Position numbers and translations under genes: made by a program | Shown here: positions 44,524 through 53,922 of the stretch, one piece after another | Numbering within the stretch: the first letter of the stretch is position 1 | Layout: each line of letters opens with the position of its first letter | The notes under the pieces: generated by a model | What the model was told of the DNA's origin: nothing | Seen by the model: the letters and a program-made list of their open reading frames with translations, nothing else | Database searches by the model: none | DNA from: Opitutus terrae PB90-1 | GTDB lineage: Bacteria > Verrucomicrobiota > Verrucomicrobiia > Opitutales > Opitutaceae | DNA length: 64,000 nucleotides | Direction of reading: 5' to 3' | NCBI RefSeq assembly: GCF_000019965.1 | Contig: NC_010571.1 | Coordinates: forward strand, 5,713,001 to 5,777,000

Positions 44524-45498
44524 ATGAACGCTCTGAACCGCAGTTTTGAAATTCTGGCGAAGGAGCGCTGGACGTTGATCGAAACACAGCGGCGTGCGAC
44601 CTTGATTGAAGAAGAGGTGAGAAAAGAAGGCGGTAACGTTTTGAACGCCTACCTCACCGCCCAAGTGGAAGGGCACTGGATCAAAGCGTTTCCAGACCAC
44701 TTTGCTGCTGGGAAAAAGGGGATTGCTCCCACGAGGCCGCCACGCGTTGGCGAAGCGTTCGTTGACCGGGTTGTGGAGGTGGCGGGCGGCCGACGGCTAT
44801 CCCCGGCCGAAACGAACTTCCAGGCGACGCGAAACTCCGACTACCTGATCGACGATTTCATTTATGAATTAAAGGACATTCAGGAGGAAGGCTTGGAGAA
44901 ACCGGAACGACAGGCAAAACTGGCTGAGCTCTTCCGCCCATACCACCCCGGAGAGCTAGAAATCCGAATCGACCCATCGATCCTGACGCCAGAGGATCTG
45001 TTTCGCTACGCAAAGATTGTCGGCGGGCCGTTGCACAAGGCAGTGCGCAGCGCGGCGGATCAGATCAAAGCCACGAAGCTGCACCTTAAAAATCCGAAAC
45101 TAAAGGGAGGTATTCTCGTATTGAACAGCGGCTACTACAGCCTTTCGCACGAGACCTTTGTTCAATTGCTGCTTCACTATGTGCGCAATGATACCAGCCA
45201 AATTGAGTCAACGGTCTGCATGACCGTCAGCTTTACAACCAACGGACTCAATCATTGGTTGAACACTCGTTTTCACCCCACGCGTAAAGCCTCACCCACT
45301 GAGGACCGGTTAGGAAAGAGTTTCGGGGGAATGATTGGCACGTTCATGACCGAGTGGTCCCGAGCCGGTTTTCAGACCAGTGAAAAGCCGGCTCCATTGC
45401 CCGTGCCCATCGCCTTCGAGCATGATGGGGTTCACTATCACTATATGCCCGAGTGTATCCCACCGCCTTGGACTCCGGAAGCTCCCCTCGGCGACTAG
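44524..45498 (+). CDS. Hypothetical protein with a weak PD-(D/E)xK-like signature
   Basis: A 324-residue protein from ATG 44524 (an earlier start at 44350 would almost touch the divergent DUF4365 gene). NSDYLIDDFIYELKDIQEEG has the D...E115-x-K117 order of PD-(D/E)xK nucleases. The C-terminal part has no recognised domain. It lies 29 bases before a second nuclease-like gene, in the same direction. Confidence 0.55.
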   Translation: MNALNRSFEILAKERWTLIETQRRATLIEEEVRKEGGNVLNAYLTAQVEGHWIKAFPDHFAAGKKGIAPTRPPRVGEAFVDRVVEVAGGRRLSPAETNFQATRNSDYLIDDFIYELKDIQEEGLEKPERQAKLAELFRPYHPGELEIRIDPSILTPEDLFRYAKIVGGPLHKAVRSAADQIKATKLHLKNPKLKGGILVLNSGYYSLSHETFVQLLLHYVRNDTSQIESTVCMTVSFTTNGLNHWLNTRFHPTRKASPTEDRLGKSFGGMIGTFMTEWSRAGFQTSEKPAPLPVPIAFEHDGVHYHYMPECIPPPWTPEAPLGD

Positions 45499-45527
45499 TC
45501 CCATCCTTGACCGTTCCCCGGCTACCA

Positions 45528-47114
45528 ATGCAAGTCGAGCTCCTCGGCCTCGCCCGCATCATTAAGCCGTCCGCAGAGATGACGACGGTCATTCGCGCCG
45601 AGGCTCGGGCGCACATGCTGGGCAGATTCCAAGTTGGAACCTACATTGATTCCACTGCCGCGAATGCGATCCTACAGCATCAGTATGATTTTTATGCGGC
45701 TCGGCTGCTGCATACCGTGAGCCGTATTGCCGGCAGGGAATCATTGGAATTCGCCCTCGCCCAATATGATCAGGCCGCGCTCGTGCTTCATGGTAAAGAT
45801 ATCGATGATGCCCACGCCAGGGAGCGATGGCTCGAACACGAGGGCGACTTTCGCCGAGCGATGAAGCATCTCGCGGAACTCATCACGATCAACGGACCGG
45901 CCACACCACGCCCTTCCAAACAGGAGTGGTGTGTTGCGATGGATTTCTGCCTGTTGGCGACCGAAACGATGGCCTCTCTGTCAGAAATGAGCCATCGAGT
46001 GCACGGGATCTTCGCAGAGGGAGCAACCCTCACCATTCACCCGGACGGAAACGGATTGGACTGGGAAGTTCACATCGGTGGCAAGTTCGCTGGGTATGAT
46101 CAGAGGATAGCAGATCGAGTAGCGAGGGACCGGCAGCATCGGATGAACTTCTTCGAAGGCCGGCAATTCGACGTCCATACTGATAAACATGCCGAAATTC
46201 TGAACTCCGCTTTTGAAAGCGAATTTGGCTGGAGTTACGCCCGATTTATTTCTGCGCTGTGGCATCTTATCGACGGGGCTGTGCCTGCGCCTGGAGCGAT
46301 ACCAACTCTATTCATCAACCGCCGCACGATTGAGGCCCTCTTTGCTAGCCACGGTGAACCTGCGCGAGCCGTGACTGCAATGCTGGACGGATTCACCGTC
46401 ACCTCAGAGCGCATGCGCGCGGAGAAACGGGTGCTCTGGAACCCGAAACAGGAACATCGCGCATATCGTCGCGGGTTCTATGCGTTTCCTGACCCAACAG
46501 GTCCGCATCTGGCGTTTTCTCGGGAGATGGCCCGCGAAAATCTAATCCAATTGGTCAATGGAGTTTGTTACAAGCGTCTGCCCAGCGAATGGAAAACGGC
46601 AAGGATCGGCAGCGCGCTTGAGGTGCTCTCGAAAAAAGCCAGCGACTGGTTTGAAGCCGAAGTAAGGAGAAACCTGGGCTCTGTGGGAATTTCCGGTCGC
46701 GGCTTCACCAAGCAGGTAAATCTTCAAGGACGGCCCCTCCAAATCCCCCCGCAGGTTGGCGAGATCGATTTTCTTGGTGTGGATAAATCCCACAACCTCC
46801 TCGTCATAGTCGAAGCCAAGATGACCTTCACGGGGTTAGAAGCGAAGTATTGGCGCGATGATGTGGAGGCGTTCGTCAGTGGCCGGGATTCTTACGCTAC
46901 CAAATTCCGAAAGAAGGTTGCGTGGGTCGAAGCCTGCCGTAACGAACTGGCCGGCCTACTCGGACTAGAAACCACACCCCAGATTGCGGCCGCCATGGTC
47001 ACGCTGTATCCCTGCATAGCAGAGATGTTCATTCCCGATTTCCCCTGCATTTCCCTCGCGGAATTGATGCTGGATTTCAAGAAAGACGCGAAGTGGCCGT
47101 ATCCGACACGCTAG
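45528..47114 (+). CDS. Hypothetical protein with C-terminal restriction-nuclease-like domain
   Basis: A 528-residue protein starting at ATG 45528. The C-terminal part has VGEIDFLGVD (E412/D414) and LLVIVEAKM (E429-x-K431), a PD-(D/E)xK active site. The N-terminal about 380 residues are helical and without recognised family. It follows the gene at 44524 and may form a nuclease pair for defence. Confidence 0.62.
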   Translation: MQVELLGLARIIKPSAEMTTVIRAEARAHMLGRFQVGTYIDSTAANAILQHQYDFYAARLLHTVSRIAGRESLEFALAQYDQAALVLHGKDIDDAHARERWLEHEGDFRRAMKHLAELITINGPATPRPSKQEWCVAMDFCLLATETMASLSEMSHRVHGIFAEGATLTIHPDGNGLDWEVHIGGKFAGYDQRIADRVARDRQHRMNFFEGRQFDVHTDKHAEILNSAFESEFGWSYARFISALWHLIDGAVPAPGAIPTLFINRRTIEALFASHGEPARAVTAMLDGFTVTSERMRAEKRVLWNPKQEHRAYRRGFYAFPDPTGPHLAFSREMARENLIQLVNGVCYKRLPSEWKTARIGSALEVLSKKASDWFEAEVRRNLGSVGISGRGFTKQVNLQGRPLQIPPQVGEIDFLGVDKSHNLLVIVEAKMTFTGLEAKYWRDDVEAFVSGRDSYATKFRKKVAWVEACRNELAGLLGLETTPQIAAAMVTLYPCIAEMFIPDFPCISLAELMLDFKKDAKWPYPTR

Positions 47115-47300
47115 ATTTTGACTCCGCGGCACCACCCCCAAGCCGCGCCTAGCTCCCAGGCCTCGACCGGGGTAGTCGAACAATTTCGCCAGCGCCAAAT
47201 CGATATTCACTTATTCACTAGCGGCGAAACTGCCTGAGCACCGTCGCCAAGGCAGGCCTCGTCCCCTTATCAGTTCCAGCGGAAGCACGGGCCGTTGGCA

Positions 47301-49334
47301 CTACATCGAGATTGGAAGCGATATTCGCAACAAGGCTCCGTGTTCTCGGGTTAGGTCAGCGCCAATGCTGCCGCCATGTGCCCGGACGATCTCATGGCAA
47401 ATCGCGAGACCGAGGCCAACGCCGGATGGCTTTCCGTTCGACGTGAATGCTTCGAAGAGCCGAGTTTGGATTTCCGGAGGCAACCCCGGTCCGTTGTCCT
47501 CAACCTCGATCACCACGCGCCCGGCTTCGTCCCGTGTTCTGATTTTGATTTCTCGGTAACCCTCGCGCCGCATGACCGCTTCAGATGCGTTTTTGAGGAG
47601 ATTGATGAGGACCTGACGGATGGCGTCCGCGTCGATCACTAATTCGGAGGATGCGGCATTGAGCTTGGTCGCGAGTTTGATCCCACCTTCGTCAGCGCGC
47701 GGTTTCCACATCGTCGCAGTCTCTTCGATGATCTTGTGGAGGTCCGCTCGTTGGAAGTTGTAAGTGCGGGGTCGCGACAGATCCAAAAGCTGCTGGGCGA
47801 GTGATTCGACGCGTTCCGCCTCTTTTGGCACGATCTCGGCGAAGTCGCCGAGAAATGTTTTGTCGTCGATCTTCTCGGGGAGGAGTTGAGAGAAGGATTT
47901 CAGCGTCGCCATTGGATTTCTCAGCTCGTGCAGGACCTTCACTCCCAGGCGTCCGATCGATGCGAGCTGCTCAGCCTGTTGCGCTTGCAGGGAGAGCTTC
48001 GCTCGGGTGAACAGCGACTCGGCGACATTCGCCAGTTCGCGCAACAAACGAATCTCCGGATGAGTATACGGGAGGTTGGATTCCCGTGCTCCGAATCCCA
48101 CGATCAGCGTTGGCTCTCGTGTCGTCCATCGCGGCGCAACGATCACGTCGAGCTTCGCCTGCGCGAGAAATCGCTGGAGTGTTGTGGCGTCGGTGCCGTC
48201 CGACATGCGACTGAGTGCCGCGGTTGACGCCCAGCCGTCGCGCAGAAAATCGGCTTCCCGAAGCAACGAAATCGGAAGCTCAGTGGTGCGTCCAGTATAC
48301 TTCTCCCCGTGCTCGGTGAGGATCTCGACGAACGAGCAATCTGCGAACGATCGAAGGATCGGCTCGAACCGCCGAATGAGTCGATCCGGGTGAAGTTCGG
48401 CAGTTGCCGCCTGATGAAGCTCGGCCACCGTCGCGGCGGTCTTGTGCTCCGCCTTCAGCTTGAGCCATCCGCGGAGCTTGTCGTCGGCGTAGCCGAGTAA
48501 CAGGAACGCGGCGCCAATGATCGTGGCGGTCACAAAAGGGCTTTCCTCCTTTCCCGACAGGAGGCGGAGCAGAAATGCGGCGATGAGACCGACCAACCCA
48601 ATCACGATCACGCGCTCCATGATCGAGAGCACGACCTGGCCGCTGTGGTAAACGCGGCGAGAGGTCACGCTCCATGCACTCACCGCGAAGACCAGGTAAA
48701 CGATGTAGGAGAAGAATCGCGTGAGCGGGTGGATGCCTGGGAGGTCAGGCCACGTCGCGTAAATCGTTTCGGCGAGCACAGCGACAAGACTGAGGTAGCC
48801 GAGCGCGATCGTGATGAACCTGAACTCCAGTTTGCGCACCCCAGACAAATGCGGCGCGACGATGATCGCCGAAATGCAGACGGCGAGTTGGCCGGCAAGC
48901 ATCGGCAAAAAGTAGAGGTAGTAGAGCGGTCCTTGCTGGATGTTTCCCGGGAGGCTGTCATCGGGTTTGAATCCGTGGGTGAACGGGAACCAGAAAAGAA
49001 AGCCGGAGAGGATGATCCAAGGTGACAGCTTGATGAGCAGGTCCCGTCGCGACGAATAGCGCCCGGAAACCAGGTAGTAGCACACCCACACCATGAGCGG
49101 GCTCAACAGCCCGATGAGCGCGAACTTCAGACGAATCCACGGCAGCGGGTTGGACGTGCGGTCGATGAGATAAAGCGCGCCCTGATGTTTGGCGACGAGC
49201 TGCGCGGAGAAGATCAGGACGCTGAGAAAGCAGACGGTCGCGACCGCTTGATTGATCGGGCGCCAGAAGTTCAAGCGCAGCGCGCCGATGCCGACTCCCA
49301 ACATCACGACGGCAGTGAGCAGGGGGTAAAACAT
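47301..49334 (-). CDS. Membrane histidine kinase, PrsK-like
   Basis: A 677-residue kinase. About 9 hydrophobic segments span residues 1-290. A GAF-like linker follows, then HisKA (LHELRNPMATLKSFSQLLPE, phospho-His in the LHELRNP box) and a HATPase with NLLKNASEAV, DNGPGLP and GVGLGLAICHE. The layout matches PrsK kinases, which usually pair with a PrsR NtrC-type regulator; none is adjacent here, although receiver proteins lie 1-3 kb away. Confidence 0.88.
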   Translation of the reverse strand: MFYPLLTAVVMLGVGIGALRLNFWRPINQAVATVCFLSVLIFSAQLVAKHQGALYLIDRTSNPLPWIRLKFALIGLLSPLMVWVCYYLVSGRYSSRRDLLIKLSPWIILSGFLFWFPFTHGFKPDDSLPGNIQQGPLYYLYFLPMLAGQLAVCISAIIVAPHLSGVRKLEFRFITIALGYLSLVAVLAETIYATWPDLPGIHPLTRFFSYIVYLVFAVSAWSVTSRRVYHSGQVVLSIMERVIVIGLVGLIAAFLLRLLSGKEESPFVTATIIGAAFLLLGYADDKLRGWLKLKAEHKTAATVAELHQAATAELHPDRLIRRFEPILRSFADCSFVEILTEHGEKYTGRTTELPISLLREADFLRDGWASTAALSRMSDGTDATTLQRFLAQAKLDVIVAPRWTTREPTLIVGFGARESNLPYTHPEIRLLRELANVAESLFTRAKLSLQAQQAEQLASIGRLGVKVLHELRNPMATLKSFSQLLPEKIDDKTFLGDFAEIVPKEAERVESLAQQLLDLSRPRTYNFQRADLHKIIEETATMWKPRADEGGIKLATKLNAASSELVIDADAIRQVLINLLKNASEAVMRREGYREIKIRTRDEAGRVVIEVEDNGPGLPPEIQTRLFEAFTSNGKPSGVGLGLAICHEIVRAHGGSIGADLTREHGALLRISLPISM

Positions 49335-49455
49335 CGATCCGCCTCCGGGTTGAGACGAATTGGGCTATCGCCCGATCCGCGCAGACGGCAAGGGCGTCCG
49401 CGGTGAAGTTGTTCTTTGACGAAAGGCGGTCGGATTCATTGCGTGGTGAGACACC

Positions 49456-50247
49456 GTGAACCGCTCGCTGTTGAATCGTTCCCCCGGTGAGTCTCGTGGC
49501 GGATTCATTTCCACGTCCGCTTTGATCCTGCTGTTCGTCGCGGGGATCGCCGCCGTCGCCGCGCTCCGGCGTTGGGACACAGTGCTTTCGCTGGCGACCG
49601 GCTGCGTGGCCGTGTTCATCCTGGTCGGCAACGGCTTCCTCGCCCGGTGGCTTGCGCGCTCGTTGCAGGAGCCGGCGTTCTTCCGAAAGCCACAAGACTT
49701 CGGAGGAGTGTCAGTGATTGTCCTGCTCGGTGATGGCAACATCGTGCAACCGAATTCGGGCGAGGCTCTGCCTGGATGGCTGGCGTATTCTCGCATTGAA
49801 CGGGCGGGTGAACTCTACCGCTCGGCGACAGCGTCCGGGGCCGCATGCAGGGTGATCGTAACCGGAGACGACAGTAGCGACCCCGGCGCAGTGAAGGAAC
49901 CCGTATACGTGCAGCGGCTGCGTGCGCTGGGCGTGCCTGCCGGGGATATCCGAGTGGAAGGAAAAGGGCGGAACACGTATCGGCAGGCGGAACTGACGAG
50001 TGAAATCCTGAAGGCTGAGCGGTGTGATCGCATTTTCATGGTTACGTCCGGGCTGCACATGAAGCGCGCCTTGCGCTATTTTCTTAATTTCGGCGTGAGC
50101 GCGATTCCCGTGGCGTCCGACTATGTCACCGGGAACATCACGCTCCTTCCGTTGGGTTCGAATTTCGCGATCGCTGATATTGCCCTTCATCAATACGCGG
50201 GGTTGGCACGGCTTCGGATCTACAATGCTCTGGGATGGAATAAGTGA
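49456..50247 (+). CDS. YdcF/ElyC-family (DUF218) protein
   Basis: A 263-residue protein starting at GTG 49456. Two membrane segments (ALILLFVAGIAAVAAL and LATGCVAVFILVGNGFLA) precede a DUF218 domain: VIVLLGDGNI, RIERAGELYRSA, VIVTGDDSSDPG, EGKGRNTYRQAE and FMVTSGLHMKRALRYF. Relatives act in cell-envelope metabolism. The gene is not obviously linked to its neighbours. Confidence 0.83.
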   Translation: MNRSLLNRSPGESRGGFISTSALILLFVAGIAAVAALRRWDTVLSLATGCVAVFILVGNGFLARWLARSLQEPAFFRKPQDFGGVSVIVLLGDGNIVQPNSGEALPGWLAYSRIERAGELYRSATASGAACRVIVTGDDSSDPGAVKEPVYVQRLRALGVPAGDIRVEGKGRNTYRQAELTSEILKAERCDRIFMVTSGLHMKRALRYFLNFGVSAIPVASDYVTGNITLLPLGSNFAIADIALHQYAGLARLRIYNALGWNK

Positions 50248-50265
50248 CGCAGCCGCTTCGGGCGT

Positions 50266-51471
50266 TCATTCGGCGGTGGGAACCAATAGCTGGAACGAGA
50301 GTAGATTTTCGGGTGAAACGTGAACAACGACGGTGCTTCGTTCCTCACCCAAGCTGAGACTGATCATGTGCAGGTTTCCCGTTCGCGGGTCGTCGGGGTG
50401 AGCGTGAATCTGCCGGCGAATTTGCTCCAGGCTTCGCCCGACCTGCCCCGCCCTCCATTCGAAGCAGACGTAGCCCAACGTCCTCGCACGCGCTGGCCGA
50501 TTGAACACGAGGTACTGCGCATCGAGGCGCGCGAGGTGATGATCCAGATGCGGGACAAAATAGGTTCTCAGCAAAACCCGCGTGTCGTTCGGCGACGATC
50601 CAAGGCAAAACTCGGTGATGTGCCGGAGAGCGGTCAAAAGCCTGATCGGCGACACCTCCGCCAATAGTGGCTGATGCAGTCCGGAAATCTGAACCGACTT
50701 CTGTTGAGCGGACCAAACCGTCGCCGCAGCGAAACGCTTCCTCAGAATTTCCAGCGTGGCGTTAACGTCCGCGCGCGCGGATCGGTCTCCAACGCCCCGG
50801 GGTTCTGCAAAGGGGCCGTCCAAGAATGCCGTCATGTCTCCCAGCATGCGGGAGACGATCCGGTTGTTCTCGGCCGCTGTGTCCATCATCAGGCGATGAT
50901 CTATCTCTCGTGCGACCGCCGACCACACTTCGGCCAGCCCCGCGACCGCCGTGAGCTGATTGCGGAGTGAGTGCAGCATCGCCTTGTAACACTCGGCCGC
51001 CGAAAGGTCGTCCTCGAACGACCCCAGCGTCTGCTCAAGGCGCCGTGACGCATCTGCCGCGAATGACGCGTCGCGACTGGTTTGGCGGCGTGTGCGCGTC
51101 TCGGCTATGCCGGCGCGCAAGACCTCGCGCAACTCGTTCACGGAGGTCTTGCTCTTGATTACCCGACGAAAGGCCTGAAGTTCGATCGCGTGCTCTGCGA
51201 TTTCGATGGACGTGTCGCCTGTGCGGATGATCACCGCCAAATCCCTGTCGAAGGAACGCACTGCGCGAATGAACTCGATGCCGTCGAGGGGCATTTTCGG
51301 CATGTGGATGTCGATCACCGCCGCGTCGACCTGCTGTTCCTGAAGATAGTCGAGTGCGCGCTCCGGGTCCGAAAAATCCACCACCCTCCCGATGGGTTGA
51401 AGCGTCGCACGGAGCGCAAGAATCTGCGGACGCTCGTCTTCCAACACCAGAATGGTGGGCTCGATGTTCAT
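50266..51471 (-). CDS. Receiver-domain protein with degenerate histidine-kinase-like C-terminus
   Basis: A 401-residue protein starting at ATG 51471. The N-terminal about 120 residues are a receiver (ILVLEDERPQILALRATLQ, with the phosphorylated Asp in VIDIHMP). A DHp-like region has MLHSLRNQLTAVAGLAEV with a His, but the C-terminus lacks clear N and G boxes of a HATPase, so catalytic kinase activity is doubtful. It may be a phosphotransfer or signalling scaffold. The start overlaps the next regulator gene. Confidence 0.75.
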   Translation of the reverse strand: MNIEPTILVLEDERPQILALRATLQPIGRVVDFSDPERALDYLQEQQVDAAVIDIHMPKMPLDGIEFIRAVRSFDRDLAVIIRTGDTSIEIAEHAIELQAFRRVIKSKTSVNELREVLRAGIAETRTRRQTSRDASFAADASRRLEQTLGSFEDDLSAAECYKAMLHSLRNQLTAVAGLAEVWSAVAREIDHRLMMDTAAENNRIVSRMLGDMTAFLDGPFAEPRGVGDRSARADVNATLEILRKRFAAATVWSAQQKSVQISGLHQPLLAEVSPIRLLTALRHITEFCLGSSPNDTRVLLRTYFVPHLDHHLARLDAQYLVFNRPARARTLGYVCFEWRAGQVGRSLEQIRRQIHAHPDDPRTGNLHMISLSLGEERSTVVVHVSPENLLSFQLLVPTAE

Positions 51472-52238
51472 CGTTGGACGAGTAAGGGTGCTCGTCTCGT
51501 CGGCTGTCCCGACACACGCCAGCCGACGCGAAGGACCGGCGTGATGTGCTGCGTCAGATCGATGCCGGCGGCGCGGAAGAGTCGACGCAACACGTAGAGA
51601 TACTGGTCGAGCGATTTGCTGTTCGTATTCGCGTCGGCGCCCCACACGGCGTGAATCAAATCGTTCCGCAGAACGAGCGCTCCAGAATGGCGCGCGAACT
51701 CCTGCAAGATGCCGACTTGCTTCGCCGAGAGCTGCACAGCGGTTCCATCCGGAAAATTCGCGCGCAGGTCCGGGTGGATTACGGCTCCTGCGAATTCAAA
51801 CGCAGTAGCCGGCAGCCGTATGCCGTCGAGCTTCGGCAGTCGTGCCGACTCGTTTCGGCCACGGGATATCTGTCGTTCAATTCGCGCCGCCATTTCCCCG
51901 AAGTGAAATGGCTTTCGGACGTAGTCGTCGGCGCCAGCCGTGAAGGCTTCAGTGGCAAGACCGTCGTAGTCGTGCGCCGACGTGGCAATTACGGGGAATC
52001 CGACGCTGCGAGTGCGCCACTCGCGGATCATGTTCAGCCGGGCCGAGATCTCTTCGCCGTAGGCGAGGTCCACGACTGCAACGTCGACATTCAGCCGCCC
52101 CGCCACTCCGAGCGCGTCCTTTACGCTCGAAACGGAATGGAGAACATAGCCGTAGACGCGTTGGAAGAGAGCCGCGAAGGCGACGTGGATATCGCGGCTG
52201 TCTTCGAGCAGGAGGATATGCCTGCGACTCTTGCGCAT
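51468..52238 (-). CDS. OmpR-family response regulator
   Basis: A 256-residue regulator starting at ATG 52238. Receiver part: ILLLEDSRDIHVAFAALF, VAVVDLAYGEEI (Asp phosphorylation site) and the K of DDYVRKPFHF. The C-terminus is a winged-helix domain (VQLSAKQVGILQEFARHSGALVLRNDLI, HAVWG, LDQYLYVLRRLF). Its stop overlaps the next gene (ATGA), so the two are co-translated. Target genes are unknown. Confidence 0.85.
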   Translation of the reverse strand: MRKSRRHILLLEDSRDIHVAFAALFQRVYGYVLHSVSSVKDALGVAGRLNVDVAVVDLAYGEEISARLNMIREWRTRSVGFPVIATSAHDYDGLATEAFTAGADDYVRKPFHFGEMAARIERQISRGRNESARLPKLDGIRLPATAFEFAGAVIHPDLRANFPDGTAVQLSAKQVGILQEFARHSGALVLRNDLIHAVWGADANTNSKSLDQYLYVLRRLFRAAGIDLTQHITPVLRVGWRVSGQPTRRAPLLVQR

Positions 52239-52360
52239 CGGCTGGATTTTCGCGCGATGACGCGCTCTCCGCAAATCGTTTTCGGATTTGAATCCGATTT
52301 GAACGATCCGTCACGAGTCCCACTAAGCGGTCGATTGTCAAATCGCGTCAAACCTGTGCC

Positions 52361-53545
52361 GTGATTGCTGTGATGCGAGAAGTAGCCGCGAGTTGCGACC
52401 GGCGAAATCCGGGTGGAAACGCACGCCCCGCCATCGACATGGACATCCAGGCAGCTCGCAACCAGCACGCAGAGTTGGCGCGGATCTTGGGGAAACTTGG
52501 CGCGAAGGTGAAGTTCGCAGCAGGTCAAGCAGACGATCCCCGCGGCGCACTCGTGGAGGAATCCATTGTGGTGCTGCCAGAAATGGGAATTCTTGGGAGG
52601 ACACAGGACAGCTCGCAAGGGGCCGCAGCTGAATCGATGGTGCCGCTCCTGGCGCAGCACCGGCCGATCCAGCGCATCGCAGACCCTGCGCTTTTGGACG
52701 GCCGCGACGTGCTGCGGATTGGACGAACCCTGTTTGTAGCGCCGACCGCAACCACCAACGCAGAAGGAATCGCCGATCTCAGCGCTATCGTGGAGCCGTT
52801 CGGATACGAAGTGCGTGAAGTTGAGCTTCACGCCTGTGCTCACCTGAAACTCGCTGCGAGCTTCGTGCCTCCGCACTACCTTGTTTTGAATGCTGCCTGG
52901 GCGAACCCGAAGCAATTCGGCGATCTTGTGGTGCTTGGCGTGGATGAGCGCGAGCCGCTGGCGGCGAGCACGCTCCCGGTCAACGGCACAACGCTCGTGA
53001 GCGGCTCGTATCCGAAGACGGAACGGCGGCTGCGCAACGCCGGCATCACCACTCGCCGCGTCGAAGTGTCCGAGCTGCACAAGATGGAAACGGGATTGTC
53101 CTCACTCGCCATCATCGTCGAGCCGCGCGCCGTGCGATCGGCAAGTTCGCCGGTGGGATTTAAGGTAATCCAAGCGCCAACTGCGCCGCCAGCGCCCGGG
53201 CTGTTCGCCCCCGCCATCGTGCATGGCGGCGTCGTCTATGTTTCCGGTCAGCTTCCAATCGATCCCACGACCGGGCGGGCGGTCGAGGGAGAAATCGAGG
53301 ACCAAACAAATCAAGTGCTCCGCAATCTATCCGACGTTCTTTCGGCCTCCGGCAGCTCACTCGGCCGCGTCTTGCGTCTCACGTGCTACGTCGCCGACAC
53401 GAAGCACGTGGACCGAGTGACGGCCGCCTGCGCGCTAGCCCTCACCGGACACAGGCCTGCCGGCAGCGTTGTGGCGGCGCGAACGCTGCACCCCGGCTGC
53501 GCGATCGCAGTCGACGCGATCGCGGCTGTCACTGACGAACGATGA
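52361..53545 (+). CDS. Fusion of a dimethylargininase-like domain with a RidA domain
   Basis: A 394-residue fusion starting at GTG 52361. Residues about 1-250 follow the DDAH/arginine-deiminase pattern (ALVEESIVVLPEMGIL, LDGRDVLRIGRTLFV, TTNAEGI, HACAHLKLAAS). The usual GGLTCLS that holds the catalytic Cys reads TGLSSLA, so the Cys is replaced by Ser, and the Arg of the SxRTN motif is a Thr. Residues about 275-394 are a RidA domain (VSGQLPIDPTTG, CYVADTKHV) with a plausible final Glu-rich end. Likely a non-hydrolytic or altered enzyme. Confidence 0.8.
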   Translation: MIAVMREVAASCDRRNPGGNARPAIDMDIQAARNQHAELARILGKLGAKVKFAAGQADDPRGALVEESIVVLPEMGILGRTQDSSQGAAAESMVPLLAQHRPIQRIADPALLDGRDVLRIGRTLFVAPTATTNAEGIADLSAIVEPFGYEVREVELHACAHLKLAASFVPPHYLVLNAAWANPKQFGDLVVLGVDEREPLAASTLPVNGTTLVSGSYPKTERRLRNAGITTRRVEVSELHKMETGLSSLAIIVEPRAVRSASSPVGFKVIQAPTAPPAPGLFAPAIVHGGVVYVSGQLPIDPTTGRAVEGEIEDQTNQVLRNLSDVLSASGSSLGRVLRLTCYVADTKHVDRVTAACALALTGHRPAGSVVAARTLHPGCAIAVDAIAAVTDER

Positions 53546-53922
53546 TCCGCCCTCTTCGGGCCGCGGAATCCGATTTGTTGTGAAGGTTTCTTTTCGCCGG
53601 AACGACGAATCAGACGCAAAATTACCAGCGGAGATGGTATTCGTGCTTAGTAGGACATCGGTTCTGGGCCGAGGGTGCTCCGGCGCCCGCCGCCTAACAT
53701 TCTGCGCATTCCGGCGGGCGCATCGTGGCCAAATCATCCGGCGTGGATCGTCCGCTCGCGAGCGGATCGATGCAAGCGAGCCATGGCTTGCACTAGTAAG
53801 TCCACAAAACGCGGTTGCCAGTGCCGATGAGCCGATCATACAGATTTGCAGATCGCCAGCCATTGGATCGACAGAGGACCTCCAGACCTCCGTGTTCCGT
53901 GCGAGGCAGGCTTTTGCAGGCC
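53546..53922. other. Intergenic region before the Lamassu-type operon
   Basis: About 375 bases with no recognised gene. A frame open from 53815 leads into the nuclease gene, but its first 36 residues are Arg/Ser-rich and unlikely to be coding, so the promoter of the defence operon probably lies here. Confidence 0.4.

Noticed and set aside
53815-53922. Extended N-terminus of the DUF4297 nuclease
   Set aside because: The 36 extra residues are Arg/Ser-rich and unlike the family start, so ATG 53923 was preferred.
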